From positions 1-64,000 of the forward strand of contig DAOTTZ010000073.1 in the NCBI GenBank assembly GCA_034437535.1: DNA of 64,000 nucleotides. Direction: 5' to 3'. Origin of the DNA: J038 sp034437535. Lineage in GTDB: Bacteria; Chloroflexota; Anaerolineae; Aggregatilineales; Phototrophicaceae. Shown piece after piece: positions 50,883 through 59,983 of the stretch (its first letter is position 1; each line of letters begins with the position of its first letter). A program made the position numbers and the translations under genes. The notes under the pieces are model-generated. The model was not told where the DNA came from, did not search any database, and saw only the letters and a list, made by a program, of their open reading frames with translations.

Positions 50883-51836
50883 ATGGTTGATAACACCGAC
50901 ATCAAGATTTTCGTCAGTTACCGGCGCGATGATGCCCGCTGTTTTGCAGAGCGCATCCGCGACTGGTTCATGATGGCCTATGAGCGCGAAAATGTGTTTA
51001 TGGATTTCGACGCCATACCGCCTTTCGTCCGCTTTGAGGACTTCATCATCGAACAGATCAAAAAGGTCGATGTGATGCTGGTCATCATCGGGCCGAACTG
51101 GTTAGACATCCTCAAAGAGCGCATGGCTCGACCGGATGAGGTGGATTACGTCCGGTTGGAGATCCGCATGGGGTTGGAGATGGGCAAGCTAGTCGCGCCG
51201 ATCCTGGTTGATGGGGCCGCCGCCCCCGACCCGGACGACCTGCCGCCGGAAATCCGCCCGATCATGCAGGCCAACGCCCCCCGGCTGGACGGTGGACGGC
51301 AATTTCTGGATAACATCGAACGCTTGGTGAACGCGCTCCCCGTCGCGCTGGCCCAACACATCCGCCTGCAAAGTGCGGACGAAGCCGCCCGCGTGATCGA
51401 CCCGATGCGGGTGATGCGCTTCGCCCCGGCCATGACCCTGAGCGACGACGACGCACCACCGGCAGAATCCGCCGACCGCACCTTGTTGATTTGTGCCGCC
51501 GCAGATGATCTGCTGGTCGCCAGCCGGCTACAGGATGACTTGCGTGCGGCGGAATTAGAGACCGAAATCAAGATTGTGGCCGGGCCGATACAAGAGATCA
51601 AAAACACGGTTGACCTGATCTTGTTCATCCTCTCCCCACACAGCAAGGGGCACCCTGATTTGATCGAGCAGATCAAACACGCGCAACACACGACCACCCC
51701 CGCCCTGCCGGTGTTGGTAGCGGGTGAACCGGGCCACGCCGCGCCTTATTCGCTCTCACTCAATCAGATGATCGACCTGCGCGATTACGACGCCCAGATC
51801 AACGACGCCATCGACCGCATCAAGCAGTATATTTAA
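50883..51836 (+). CDS. TIR-domain protein with degenerate second TIR-like domain
   Basis: 317 residues. The first TIR domain (about 5-155) has IFVSYRRDDARCFAERIRD, FMDFDAIPPFVRFEDFI and DYVRLEIRMGLEMGK with E93 in the NADase position. Residues about 205-315 look like a second, diverged Rossmann/TIR-type domain (TLLICAAADDLLVASRLQDDL, VDLILFILSPHSKGHPDLIEQI), but without a clear catalytic Glu. There is no membrane segment. A TGG-TATGAT extended -10 sits at 50838-50846. A small exported-protein gene starts 23 bp downstream. Confidence 0.82.
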   Translation: MVDNTDIKIFVSYRRDDARCFAERIRDWFMMAYERENVFMDFDAIPPFVRFEDFIIEQIKKVDVMLVIIGPNWLDILKERMARPDEVDYVRLEIRMGLEMGKLVAPILVDGAAAPDPDDLPPEIRPIMQANAPRLDGGRQFLDNIERLVNALPVALAQHIRLQSADEAARVIDPMRVMRFAPAMTLSDDDAPPAESADRTLLICAAADDLLVASRLQDDLRAAELETEIKIVAGPIQEIKNTVDLILFILSPHSKGHPDLIEQIKHAQHTTTPALPVLVAGEPGHAAPYSLSLNQMIDLRDYDAQINDAIDRIKQYI

Positions 51837-51859
51837 CCGCACCATAGATAGGGGGAAGC

Positions 51860-52501
51860 ATGAAAAAGGTATTGATCGTGCTCGGCTTGATCCTCACCGG
51901 GTTAAGCTGGACCATCGCCGCACAGACACCCGACACCGGCCAGGAGCCAACGCCCGACCCGTTGCAACAGACCGCGACGCGCCTGGTGGGGCAGGCGACC
52001 GAATTCGCCGCGACCAACCAGGCGATTAACGCAACCCCGGCCACCACAGGCGGCACCCCGACCCCGCTAGCTGGCCTGTGCAATTCGGTCACGTTCCGCC
52101 CGCTGGATGATGTGGGCGACCAGATCGAGACAGCCCTGACCGATAACGGCTTCGAGGTCAGCGCGGTTGAGGTGATCGCCTATGAGGAGACCACCGACTG
52201 CATCACGTTTGACGTCCAGCGCATGGAAGCCAGCATCGACGTGATATGGGACGACCTGAACGACGAAGACACGCTCGGCACCGGGCTGGATGCCCTGCTG
52301 ACGGCCATCACCGACAGCGACATGGCGGCAGATGTCTACGACGATCATCTGCTGACCGTGCGCTTCATCGACGGCAACCAGTGGCGCGGGCTGGAACTGA
52401 GCTTCGTCACCTACCGTGAAATCATGGCGATTGTCCGCACGGCCCAGGACGGCGACGACCTGCTAGACCGGCTGACACGCTTCAACCTCATCAACGATTA
52501 A
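51860..52501 (+). CDS. Exported protein of unknown function (213 aa)
   Basis: Signal peptide MKKVLIVLGLILTGLSWTI, cleaved near AAQ. A Thr/Pro/Ala linker (about 25-70) precedes an acidic alpha/beta domain with a Cys pair (LCNSV, DCITF). I do not recognise a family. The GGGGGAAG ribosome site and the 23-bp gap suggest cotranscription with the upstream TIR gene. The two products should be in different compartments: TIR in the cytoplasm, this protein outside. Confidence 0.75.
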   Translation: MKKVLIVLGLILTGLSWTIAAQTPDTGQEPTPDPLQQTATRLVGQATEFAATNQAINATPATTGGTPTPLAGLCNSVTFRPLDDVGDQIETALTDNGFEVSAVEVIAYEETTDCITFDVQRMEASIDVIWDDLNDEDTLGTGLDALLTAITDSDMAADVYDDHLLTVRFIDGNQWRGLELSFVTYREIMAIVRTAQDGDDLLDRLTRFNLIND

Positions 52502-52537
52502 CCGCACAACCTCCGCCGATCCCCTACAATAAAAAGC

Positions 52538-52558
52538 GGGGGGTGCCTTGCATCCCCC
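52538..52558. other. GC-rich hairpin in the leader of the ScyD-like gene
   Basis: GGGGGGTGC pairs with GCATCCCCC (one G-T wobble) around a 3-base loop, downstream of a TACAAT (52525-52530) candidate -10. There is no T-run on the plus strand, so it is more likely a 5'-leader structure than a terminator. The A-run on its left would make it a terminator only for minus-strand transcription. Confidence 0.4.
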
Positions 52559-52591
52559 GGCAATCAATCGACAACTTAAGGAGCGATGCAA

Positions 52592-53626
52592 ATGAAGATT
52601 CTACGGATGGGCATTGTGCTGGTGTTGCTGGCGTTGGCGTCGGTGGCATTCGCGCAGGATGACGACATGGCGGAGCCGGTCGCGGATGGCTTCGATACAC
52701 CACGCGGGTTAGCCTTCGGCCCGGATGGCACGCTGTATGTGGCCGATGCTGGCCTGGGCGGTGATCTGGCAGTCGTCGGCGTGCTGGGTGAATCCACCGC
52801 TGGCGGCACCAGTGAGATCTACGCCGTCGCTGAAGACGGCACCGTTTCCCTGTTCGCTTATGGGATGCCCAGTCTCATCACACGCGGCGAAGTGTTAGGC
52901 GTCAGTGATGTGCTGGTGACGGAAGACGCGGTATGGATCGCCATCGGCCAGGGATCCCAACGGCAAGAGGAGACCGCCCACGCGCCCTTCTCTTACGCCG
53001 TCGTCAAGCTGGATCCGGCCACCCTGGGCGTGATGGAATACATCAACATCTATGCCTACGAAGCAGAAAACAACCCGGACGGCGGCATGATTGACTCCAA
53101 CCCGGTCTCGTTGGCCCTGGCCGATGACGGCACGCTGTACATCACCGATGCGGGCGCGAACGCTGTCTTTAGCTGGACGGAAGCCGACGGCCTGCAAACC
53201 TTCGCCGTCTGGGAAAACAACCCGGTCCCCACCGATGCCGCCATCGGCCCGGCGGGTGACATCTACGTGACATTCCTGACTGGCTTCCCCTTCGAACCGG
53301 AAAGCTCACGGGTGGAGCGCATCAACCCGGCGGGTGAACTGGTAGAGACCTACCCCGGCCTTACGACCGCTGTCGGTTTAATCGTCGGCGACGATGGCAC
53401 GGTGTACGTGTCGCAGTTCGGCGGCTTTGATATGGACGCGGGCGGTTGGCTGGCGGATAACGGGAGCGTGGTCATCGCCAGCGCAGACGGCATCACGCCG
53501 GTGATGGAAGGCATCAACTATCCTTACGATCTGGCATTCAGCCCGGCGGGTGACCTGCTGGTGACGGTCAACTCTGCTTATGGAGAAGGCGGCACCGGCC
53601 AGGTGATAACCGTCCCCTTGCCCTAA
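52592..53626 (+). CDS. ScyD/ScyE-like exported beta-propeller protein
   Basis: 344 residues from the ATG at 52592, 8 bases after AAGGAG; the ATG six bases earlier is too close to it. Signal peptide to about AFAQ (22). NHL-type repeats follow, with FDTPRGLAFGPDGTLYVADAG, VSLALADDGTLYITDAGAN, DAAIGPAGDIYVTF and YDLAFSPAGDLLVTV. The pattern matches the ScyD/ScyE family, named from cyanobacterial scytonemin clusters. In most bacteria it is simply an exported propeller of unknown role, and no scytonemin genes are here. Confidence 0.85.
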   Translation: MKILRMGIVLVLLALASVAFAQDDDMAEPVADGFDTPRGLAFGPDGTLYVADAGLGGDLAVVGVLGESTAGGTSEIYAVAEDGTVSLFAYGMPSLITRGEVLGVSDVLVTEDAVWIAIGQGSQRQEETAHAPFSYAVVKLDPATLGVMEYINIYAYEAENNPDGGMIDSNPVSLALADDGTLYITDAGANAVFSWTEADGLQTFAVWENNPVPTDAAIGPAGDIYVTFLTGFPFEPESSRVERINPAGELVETYPGLTTAVGLIVGDDGTVYVSQFGGFDMDAGGWLADNGSVVIASADGITPVMEGINYPYDLAFSPAGDLLVTVNSAYGEGGTGQVITVPLP

Positions 53627-53635
53627 GCCTCAAAT

Positions 53636-53662
53636 CACGGGTTGGCCGCTGGCTGGCCCGTG
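53636..53662 (+). terminator. Terminator of the ScyD-like gene
   Basis: CACGGG (53636-53641) pairs with CCCGTG (53657-53662), with a further six wobble-containing pairs inside and a GCTG loop. A T-rich stretch (CTTTTCTT) follows after about 7 bases. Confidence 0.6.
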
Positions 53663-53766
53663 TCACCTGCTTTTCTTACAGACAGTTAGGGCCGGGTTCA
53701 GACTGTGTTTAGGCCATGACGGTAAACTCATAGGTAGAAATCTGACATTATGAGGATCTTATCGTT

Positions 53767-54492
53767 TTGAAGAAATGGTATGCACCCCTTGGAATCTTTG
53801 CATTCTTTGCATCATTCGGCCTCTTGTTCTTGCTTATCGGCAGTCAATCGAGCGTTGGGGATGAGGCCGCCGGCGGCGATGTCGTAGACATCATCGCGGA
53901 TGACGACAACCCGCAAGCGCGGACCAACAGCCGCCCGAATTCCCCTTACATCACACCCTATCCCACCGCCAGCAGTAACGGCAACGGTGACGAAGCCCAG
54001 GCCGAAGGCCCGACGTATCAAATCGCGCTGACCGGGGACTCCGTCGCTGACATCAACGGCGACACAGTAAATTGGGATTACGAAGAACCGCAGATGAGCG
54101 GCAACACCATCGCCGATGCCTACGGCTTATACACGCTGACCTTCCACGGGGAGGACACTGATTTTCAGTTGATGTTCACCGAAGATGTGACCACAGCGAC
54201 TTATCCGGTTGCCGCCCCGGTGGAAAACCCCCGCACCGAATTCACCAACACGCAGATCTTCGCCCAGGTGATGCTGGATGACACCGCCTATAACACGACC
54301 ACCGGCGGCGAAGTGACGTTTACCGCCATCAACGAAACGTCCATCAGCGGCACCTTCCAGCTTACGTTAGAAAGTGTCGATGATGACCAGACAATTACAG
54401 CCGATGGCACGTTCCGCAACGCGCCGATTGAAATTTTAGAAGGTGCCCCGTTAGACGATAGTGCCGGGAGCGACTTAAACGAAGGCAACTAA
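53767..54492 (+). CDS. Membrane-anchored exported protein of unknown function
   Basis: 241 residues with a TTG start (GAGG 11 bases upstream; no ATG alternative at this end). One N-terminal hydrophobic helix (about 6-24) anchors or exports it. A low-complexity acidic and Pro/Asn/Ser-rich linker runs to about 80. A beta-rich domain follows, with two repeated halves each containing a G-x-(V/I)-xx-(I/F) strand pattern. No family recognised. It is convergent with the DedA gene. Confidence 0.72.
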   Translation: MKKWYAPLGIFAFFASFGLLFLLIGSQSSVGDEAAGGDVVDIIADDDNPQARTNSRPNSPYITPYPTASSNGNGDEAQAEGPTYQIALTGDSVADINGDTVNWDYEEPQMSGNTIADAYGLYTLTFHGEDTDFQLMFTEDVTTATYPVAAPVENPRTEFTNTQIFAQVMLDDTAYNTTTGGEVTFTAINETSISGTFQLTLESVDDDQTITADGTFRNAPIEILEGAPLDDSAGSDLNEGN

Positions 54493-54513
54493 TCGCCCCC
54501 CGTATGGAGATCA

Positions 54514-55191
54514 TCAGGCGATCTGCTGGTCGCCCTCTTTTAGCGCGGCGATGTCTCTGTTGGCCCCGGCCCGCCGCCGCCGCACATAAGAGACCACGAA
54601 TACCAGCACCGCCAGGGCAATCACCCCGATTAACAACGGCTGGAAGCGGTCAATAAATGTCATGATCGCTGTCCAGTTTTCCCCCATCACAACCCCGGCG
54701 GAGATCCAGAAGCCGGTAATGGTCAATGAGTTCAACGTGGTGAAGAACACGAACTTATGCAGGGGCATCCGGCTCATGCCAGCGGTGATCGTCACGGCTG
54801 TACGTAACACCGGCACCATCCGCCCGAAGAAGATCATCGGTGCGCCGTATCGCTCGAACAGGGCTAAGGCTCGGTCAAGCTCTTCTTCGCCGACTTCGAC
54901 CCAGCGGCCATAGCGCCGCACCAACCGCCGCACCACACGCTCATCAGCCCACATACCCACCGCATACAGCATCAATGACCCGATCAACGCCGCGCTGACG
55001 GCGGCCATCCAGGTGCCGACGAAGGTAAGCTGACCCTGGGCCACCAGGATGCCAGCAAACGGCAACAGCGGATCCGTCGGAATTGGCGGAATCAGATTTT
55101 CCAGAAACATCACCAGGAAGATCCCCGGATACCCGATTGCGGCAACCAACGCTTCGAAAAAGTTCGCAACATTGTTGATTAACTCGACCAT
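54514..55191 (-). CDS. DedA-family membrane protein
   Basis: 225 residues, with four to five helices. The DedA/VTT core is visible: ENLIPPIPTDPLLPFAG, a re-entrant region GSLMLYAVGMW, and FFGRMVPVLRTAVTITAGMSRM, where the family usually has GR-xPg-R. DedA proteins are proposed undecaprenyl-phosphate or phospholipid flippases needed for envelope and proton homeostasis. The charged tail RRRRAGANRD is cytoplasmic. Confidence 0.88.
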   Translation of the reverse strand: MVELINNVANFFEALVAAIGYPGIFLVMFLENLIPPIPTDPLLPFAGILVAQGQLTFVGTWMAAVSAALIGSLMLYAVGMWADERVVRRLVRRYGRWVEVGEEELDRALALFERYGAPMIFFGRMVPVLRTAVTITAGMSRMPLHKFVFFTTLNSLTITGFWISAGVVMGENWTAIMTFIDRFQPLLIGVIALAVLVFVVSYVRRRRAGANRDIAALKEGDQQIA

Positions 55192-55281
55192 GATCGTAAC
55201 TTCGCGCTCTCCTCATCCCTAGGTTTAGTATCGACGAAAACCTGAGCAGTGTCCTTAGCCTTGCTTTAGAACTTGGTTGGG

Positions 55282-56373
55282 TTATGGTTTGATGGTGTGT
55301 TCATAATGGTTCACACCTATTATCTGCACGTCATTCGGGTTATCTAACGGTAATAACACGACTGGCATCTGAAAGTTTTGGTATAGCTCATAATTTTGTT
55401 GTGGATCGCTACGATCATACGCACCACTCCGCACTGCTTCCAGCCAATCATCCAGCAGGCCCAATTCGCTGAAGACCAGGCCCGCGCCATCCGGCGTGAT
55501 GCTCAAGCGCGGGATGCTGTGGCCCTGGCTGGTGTAGATCACGCTGTCGTCCCCGGTCGTCAGGTCATACCGGTGGATCGCCAGGTCGTACACCGGTACC
55601 GTTGGTATAGAGGAGTCTTCCCCTAGCCCGGTCGCTTGATCTTCGATAAATGTCTTTGAACTGTAATAAATGATAATGTCATCGTACCATGTGAATTGGT
55701 CGATAGGTCTTTGCGTCAGGTAAGCGGTGGTTTCGCCGGTCATCAGGTCGATGACGTTGAATGCTTCGTCCCCCACACCACCGACGAACCGTTCCCCCGG
55801 TGCGATTTGTGCGCTTTGCATCGCAACATCGAACGGTTCGAAGCTGTCGGCTTCCAGGTCAACCCGGCTAATCTCCCCGCCGATGCAAAACGACTTAAGC
55901 ACCAGGCCGTACTCCGTCAGGCGGAAGTGGTCGGCATCGCCGTTATAACCGGCTTCCTGCCAGAAGCCGCGCTCAGTCGGGAGTGACCGCCCGCCGCCAC
56001 AACCCGGCGCGTAATACGCATTGCCGATTGGCTCCGCCAGCCCGGTACCATCCACCGCTTGCGCGTAGATCACCTGGCGCACATAAGGCCGGCCATCAAT
56101 CATCAGCGGATCTTCCTGAAATTGGCTCACGGCGAATGTCACCCGACCATCGGGCAAGAACTCCGCCGGTAATGAGAGGGCCAGCCCATTCTGCCGGCTG
56201 ATAACGGTCGTCGTCTCCGCCGCCACGTCATAAACCAGCCGCTCATAGCCGACAAAATCGCCTTCTTGCGAACTAAACCGATAGGCATCATAGGCCAGCA
56301 AGGTGCCGTCATCATTCCAGACGGTGGTGCCGATAAAGGTCGTCTCATCGATCAATTGCGCGTCGGTTTGCAT
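55282..56373 (-). CDS. Beta-propeller-like protein, larger piece of an interrupted gene
   Basis: 363 residues from an internal ATG. The sequence has repeated strands of propeller type (TVWNDDGTLLAYDAY, LPDGRVTFAVSQF, LSITPDGAGLVFSEL), like TolB/WD40-type exported proteins. It lacks an N-terminal export signal. That signal is encoded in the same frame just upstream (56395-56541), separated by a single TAA codon at 56395-56397. The two parts were probably one exported protein. Whether this piece is translated alone is unknown. Confidence 0.6.
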   Translation of the reverse strand: MQTDAQLIDETTFIGTTVWNDDGTLLAYDAYRFSSQEGDFVGYERLVYDVAAETTTVISRQNGLALSLPAEFLPDGRVTFAVSQFQEDPLMIDGRPYVRQVIYAQAVDGTGLAEPIGNAYYAPGCGGGRSLPTERGFWQEAGYNGDADHFRLTEYGLVLKSFCIGGEISRVDLEADSFEPFDVAMQSAQIAPGERFVGGVGDEAFNVIDLMTGETTAYLTQRPIDQFTWYDDIIIYYSSKTFIEDQATGLGEDSSIPTVPVYDLAIHRYDLTTGDDSVIYTSQGHSIPRLSITPDGAGLVFSELGLLDDWLEAVRSGAYDRSDPQQNYELYQNFQMPVVLLPLDNPNDVQIIGVNHYEHTIKP

Positions 56374-56394
56374 CGCGTCGGCAGGATCATAAGT

Positions 56395-56541
56395 TTAGAG
56401 CCACAGTTGTTGTGTTTCCGGTTGGGCAACCAATGCAACATAGGTGATCGGTTCCAGCGTGTCGTCGGTACTCTGGGCCGCCAGCAGAGTCGGTGCCAGC
56501 AAGAGCACGGCGAAGATCGCCAATTGTAATGTATTACGCAT
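56395..56541 (-). pseudogene. Signal-peptide fragment cut off by an in-frame TAA
   Basis: 48 codons: MRNTLQLAIFAVLLLAPTLL, cleavage near AAQ, then TDDTLEPITYVALVAQPETQ and QLWL, then TAA. After the stop the same frame continues ACT TAT GAT CCT (TYDP) into the downstream propeller gene with no shift. A GGGGAA ribosome site lies about 12 bases before the ATG. A nonsense mutation or a base-calling error in a single gene (55282-56541) is the simplest reading. Confidence 0.65.
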
Positions 56542-56700
56542 ACGCTTTGTTCCCCATCTGTCTCGTCTTGTTCTCACTCTACACGCTAACCGTCCCAAAA
56601 ACGTCCCATCCCGATAAAAGGTAAATTTTTGTCGGCTCTTTCTGGTCTTTCCTGTCAAATTCAAGTACATTGATACCGAATGAAAACAGGTAAGGTGATT

Positions 56701-58644
56701 ATGGGCGTTCGAACGAAGATCATATTGACCGGGTGTGTACTGGGTGGCTTGCTCATCGCATTGATGTTGTTCATCGTACCGTCGCTGGTGACGGGGCCAT
56801 ACGAAGACGCGGAGGAAGAACGCATCGCGGTGAACGTCCAGCGGGTGACCAATGCACTTTCCACAGAGACCGAACAACTGACACAGACCTTGCGCGTTTA
56901 CAGCACATCCCCCCCGGTGGATGACCCCACCGCCGATGACCTGGAACGCCTCAACCTTGACCTGATCGCCATTCGCGATGCCGACGGTGCGATCCGCACC
57001 AGCCAGACCCCGGACGGCCCCGCGACGGCGGCCCAGATCACGACGTTAACCGGGCTGGAAGCCCCCGGCTTCATCCGCACGCCAGATGGGTATGCGTTGT
57101 CAGCCCTGGTTCCGCTGGAATCCGACACACTCATCGGTTGGCGGGTTGTTGATGCCGAATGGCTGGCCGACCTGAGCGCACAGCTAGAACTAACCGTCGC
57201 CCTGGCCGAAACCGCCCCCGACCCGATGACCACACGAGACGACGATACCATCCGCCGGGCAGAAGCCCTGACGCCGGTCAACGATAGCCAGCCGGTCAGC
57301 TTGCAGGTGAGCCAACCGCGCATCGGCTTTGAGACGATCCAGACGCTCAGTGTGGTGAGTGTGGCCGGGTTGGTGGCAGTCGTCGTGCTGACCATCGCGG
57401 CGGGTATCTTCATCACAGATCGCGTCGTGATTAACCCGTTGGTATCACTCGACCGGCAGATCGCGGCGGTAGGCCGGGGAGATAAACAGACCATCCAGGC
57501 CGATACCGGGGCCGATGGCGAAATCGCCCGGCTGACGACCACGCTCAACCAGACCTTTGACGCGCTCCGCTCTACCCGCAATGCAGAGCGCACCACGTCC
57601 GAACGCTTGCAACTGGTCATCAACCGCGCCCCGGTGATCTTAATCACGCTGGATGCCGATCTACGCATCACACTGATGGAAGGCCGCGGGCTAGAGGCCA
57701 TCGACATCCAGGCCGGGCAATTCGTCGGCCAGCACGTCCATTCCGTCATCGACATCGACCCGGTTGGTGAAGAACGATTACAACGGGCGATGACCGGTGA
57801 GACCTTCAGCCATTGGCTACAGTTTGGAGAACGCTACTTCGAATTGCACTATAGCCCGCTCACCGAGCAACCGGGCGAAGGCGTGGTCTGTGTCGCGGTG
57901 GATGCCACCGAGCGTTACGAGATCGAAACAGGCTTGCGCCAGGCTAACGAAGCCAAGACCGCCTTCCTTGCCAATATGAGCCACGAACTCCGCACACCAT
58001 TAAACGCCATCATCGGCTTCATCAGCGTGATGCTGATGCGCGACCAACTGAACGAGAAAGACGCCCACCGGGCAGAACGGGTGCGCGTCAATGGCAATCA
58101 TCTGCTTTTGTTGATCGACGATATGCTAGAACTGAGCCGGGTGGAAGCCGGGCGGTTATCGTTAGTCGCCGAGTCGATTGACCCCCGCCCGTTGGTCGAT
58201 GAGGTCATCGCATCTTACCAGACCGAAGCCACCGATAAGGGCCTGGAACTTGCCGCCCGTGTGACCGACGCGGTACCCTCAGCGGCCAAAATCGACCTGG
58301 ACGCACTCCGCAAGATCATGCGAAATCTGATCTCCAACGGCATCAAATTTACCAAAGAAGGGACGGTCAAGCTGACGCTGGATCGTGACGGCGATCACCT
58401 CAAGCTGGTCGTCACTGATACCGGCATCGGCATACCGGCCCACATGCATGATGTCATCTTTGAGCGTTTCCGCATGGTCGATGCCAGCGCGACCCGGCCC
58501 TACGGCGGGATCGGCCTGGGGTTGGCATTGGTTCACGCGCTGGTGCAGGCGATGGACGGCACAGTTCAACTGGATAGCGACATCAATGCCGGGACGACTG
58601 TCACCGTCCGCCTGCCGGTGCTGGAACCAGCGGAGACGCCATAA
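56701..58644 (+). CDS. Membrane histidine kinase, HAMP-PAS-HisKA-HATPase
   Basis: About 647 residues from the ATG at 56701 (AAGG upstream; the ATG seven codons earlier has none). TM1 is at about 7-30. An exported sensor region (about 31-215) is followed by TM2 (SVAGLVAVVVLTIAAGIFI). HAMP comes next, then a PAS-like domain (about 305-410: INRAPVILITLDADLRITL). HisKA has FLANMSHELRTPLN, and the HATPase has N and G boxes (TDTGIGIPA, GGIGLGLALVHALV). No response regulator is adjacent. It could signal to the orphan receivers elsewhere in the window, but that is guesswork. Confidence 0.9.
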   Translation: MGVRTKIILTGCVLGGLLIALMLFIVPSLVTGPYEDAEEERIAVNVQRVTNALSTETEQLTQTLRVYSTSPPVDDPTADDLERLNLDLIAIRDADGAIRTSQTPDGPATAAQITTLTGLEAPGFIRTPDGYALSALVPLESDTLIGWRVVDAEWLADLSAQLELTVALAETAPDPMTTRDDDTIRRAEALTPVNDSQPVSLQVSQPRIGFETIQTLSVVSVAGLVAVVVLTIAAGIFITDRVVINPLVSLDRQIAAVGRGDKQTIQADTGADGEIARLTTTLNQTFDALRSTRNAERTTSERLQLVINRAPVILITLDADLRITLMEGRGLEAIDIQAGQFVGQHVHSVIDIDPVGEERLQRAMTGETFSHWLQFGERYFELHYSPLTEQPGEGVVCVAVDATERYEIETGLRQANEAKTAFLANMSHELRTPLNAIIGFISVMLMRDQLNEKDAHRAERVRVNGNHLLLLIDDMLELSRVEAGRLSLVAESIDPRPLVDEVIASYQTEATDKGLELAARVTDAVPSAAKIDLDALRKIMRNLISNGIKFTKEGTVKLTLDRDGDHLKLVVTDTGIGIPAHMHDVIFERFRMVDASATRPYGGIGLGLALVHALVQAMDGTVQLDSDINAGTTVTVRLPVLEPAETP

Positions 58645-58777
58645 CGACGCCCCCGCCTGATGCATCAGGCCATTGCCCGCGCAGATTCTTTAATCATGTC
58701 TGCCGCTTTTTCCTCCACTGAATCAGGGGTAGTCCAGTCTATAATGAGACAAACGACATATTAAAGAGGATCTACTG

Positions 58778-59983
58778 ATGCGCTTGTTAATTTTGTTGAT
58801 CGGGTGCGTTCTGATGACCGGGCCAGCTTACGCCCAGGACGACGAACCAACCTTTGACCCCGGTGCCGATAGTGCCACCATCGCGCCGCTACCCTTTGAC
58901 CGGCCCGTGACCGACACCATCTCCGAAGCGGCCATCTTTGACCGCTGGACGTTCCAACTGAATGAGGGCGATCAAATCGTCATCACCATGACGGCCAGTG
59001 ACGGACTCGCCCCGTTGGTCGGCATCACCGATGCCTCACGCGAGGTCATCGCCGCCACCAACATCGGCCCGGAGGGGGACCCCCTGCCCCCGGCAGAACC
59101 CGATAGCACCATCACGCTGGAATACACCGCCCAGCGCGACGGGGAACATGCCGCCATCGCCACCCGCGCCGGCAACATGGACGGCACCACCACCGGCAGT
59201 TACACCCTGACCGTAACCCGCGTCGGCAGTCGGCTGGACGCCCTTCAGCCGGTCGAGTTCCGTTGTGGTGAGGACTCGCTGGCGCAGACCGTCCTCACCG
59301 TAGATTTCACCGCCAACCAGGCGATGGATGCCTTCCGCATCAGCGCGTATGGCCTGGACGACTTCGCGCCCGCGTTGAATGTGCTGGCGGCGGCGGGCCA
59401 GGTGGATGATTGTAGCGTCGATCCTCAAGGCATGGCCGGGGATACCGCCCACTTCACCGGGGAAATCACCCGCACCTACGAAGCCGACTCACCGGCGGCG
59501 GCGCGTTACGGCCTGAGCGGGGGCGCGGCATTGGGCCGGGTGCAGATGACACTTGGCACGATCTCGGCTGGCACCGGGCCGTTTATGCTGGTCATCCAGG
59601 GCTTTAACCTCAGTTCGCCGGGCGATGTCAATGCGTTCGAGATCCGGCATGGCCCGGCCTTCGTCAACACGCCCTTCCAGGTCTACATGGTCAAGGACGG
59701 TGCCAGCCGCATTGACCCGGTTCTACAGGTCATCGACGCGGAAGAAACACTGCTGTTCGCCTGTGATGATGCCGGGGTGCGAGATTGTGACGTGGTGCCT
59801 TCGGCTGACGGCATCGGCGTGACATTCGCTGATGAGACCGTCGTTCGCGGGGATCGCCTCTCCGCCGGGGTGACGCTGGCACCGGGCGATGTCGAGCGGC
59901 AGATCTTGCGCCTGCGAAGCCGCAATCCTTACGCCCTGGGGGATTACGCCATCATTATCATCGGTGATACCACCGCACCATGA
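58778..59983 (+). CDS. Exported protein of unknown function, PPC-like repeats
   Basis: 401 residues with a signal peptide (about 1-19, cleavage near AYAQ). It carries two or three beta-sandwich modules resembling PPC domains: RWTFQLNEGDQIVITMTA and TLEYTAQRDGEHAAIATRAG, then YTLTVTRVG. The later part (about 150-400) contains Cys pairs (FRCGEDS, DDCSVD, FACDD, VRDCDV). AGAGGATC lies before the ATG. Its stop overlaps the next start (ATGA), so it is translationally coupled to a PP2C-type phosphatase. Confidence 0.78.
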   Translation: MRLLILLIGCVLMTGPAYAQDDEPTFDPGADSATIAPLPFDRPVTDTISEAAIFDRWTFQLNEGDQIVITMTASDGLAPLVGITDASREVIAATNIGPEGDPLPPAEPDSTITLEYTAQRDGEHAAIATRAGNMDGTTTGSYTLTVTRVGSRLDALQPVEFRCGEDSLAQTVLTVDFTANQAMDAFRISAYGLDDFAPALNVLAAAGQVDDCSVDPQGMAGDTAHFTGEITRTYEADSPAAARYGLSGGAALGRVQMTLGTISAGTGPFMLVIQGFNLSSPGDVNAFEIRHGPAFVNTPFQVYMVKDGASRIDPVLQVIDAEETLLFACDDAGVRDCDVVPSADGIGVTFADETVVRGDRLSAGVTLAPGDVERQILRLRSRNPYALGDYAIIIIGDTTAP

